Shown here: one piece after another, positions 33,938 through 33,974 of the stretch
Layout of the letters: every line of letters begins with the position of its first letter
Numbering within the stretch: the first letter of the stretch is position 1
NCBI GenBank assembly: GCA_964634885.1
Contig: CAZWLN010000050.1
Location: 1-33,974, forward strand
Reading direction: 5' to 3'
Source of the DNA: DAINRZ01 sp964634885
Lineage (GTDB): Bacteria; Bacteroidota; Ignavibacteria; Kapaibacteriales; UBA2268
DNA: 33,974 nucleotides
The notes under the pieces: model-generated
Seen by the model: only the letters and a program-made list of their open reading frames with translations
The model's database searches: none
Told to the model about the DNA's origin: nothing
Translations under genes and position numbers: made by a program

Positions 33938-33974
33938 CATAAGCGTTAACTTAAGATTTGGAAATTATTATTTT

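Larger units (their letters stand above)
33620..33974. other. Intergenic region after porV
   Basis: No gene is seen. It holds the porV terminator (33658-33695), a short run of GAATTCTGAATTTTGAATG-like simple sequence (about 33846-33877) and the fourth GGAGG-hairpin repeat (33879-33937). The window ends in AT-rich DNA. Confidence 0.65.

Overview
The window looks like chromosomal DNA from a member of the Bacteroidota/Chlorobiota (FCB) group, probably of the Ignavibacteria/Kapabacteria kind. Three things point there. There is an adjacent PorU-PorV pair from the type IX secretion system (T9SS). A promoter of the Bacteroidota form (TTG-N20-TAATTTTG) sits in front of a tRNA gene. Several predicted proteins also have their best-known relatives in this group. 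Placement to order or genus is inference. No phage, insertion sequence, plasmid or CRISPR signature was seen.

Layout, left to right. 1-478: repeat-rich non-coding DNA with several hairpins. 479-2395: ribosomal protein S1 with a strong terminator, converging on a minus-strand pair: endonuclease III (nth) downstream of a RelA/SpoT-type alarmone synthetase whose hydrolase residues are missing. 5197-5769: a second repeat-rich spacer. 5770-6612: a Sir2-family deacylase. 6930-9407 (minus): a tightly coupled three-gene operon of proteins I cannot assign; it has strong ribosome binding sites and is the best candidate here for an undescribed system. 9616-10932: a sodium:proton antiporter-like membrane protein. 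11118-13546: an operon of a secreted protein, an ECF sigma factor and a single-pass membrane protein that is probably its anti-sigma factor. 14076-21347: a 2,423-residue hybrid histidine kinase with a membrane sensor region, about 13 PAS domains, one GAF domain, a kinase core and a receiver. 21431-22039: a lipoprotein. 22151-23119 (minus): a tail-anchored coiled-coil protein. 23388-24886: a PilM-like protein overlapping rsmD. 25006-27936: uvrA. 28037-28109: tRNA-Gly(GCC) with promoter and terminators. 28434-33619: porU-porV. 33620-33974: terminator and another repeat copy.

How the genes fit together. Most of the window is housekeeping: translation (S1, RsmD, tRNA-Gly), DNA repair (Nth, UvrA) and the stringent response (Rel). 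Signal transduction is the second theme, with the ECF/anti-sigma unit and the giant kinase lying next to each other. PorU and PorV act together at the outer membrane, PorV as the shuttle and PorU as the sortase for T9SS cargo. At least four copies of a GGAGG-hairpin repeat and two copies of a second hairpin repeat lie in the non-coding spacers, which suggests genome-wide dispersed repeat families.
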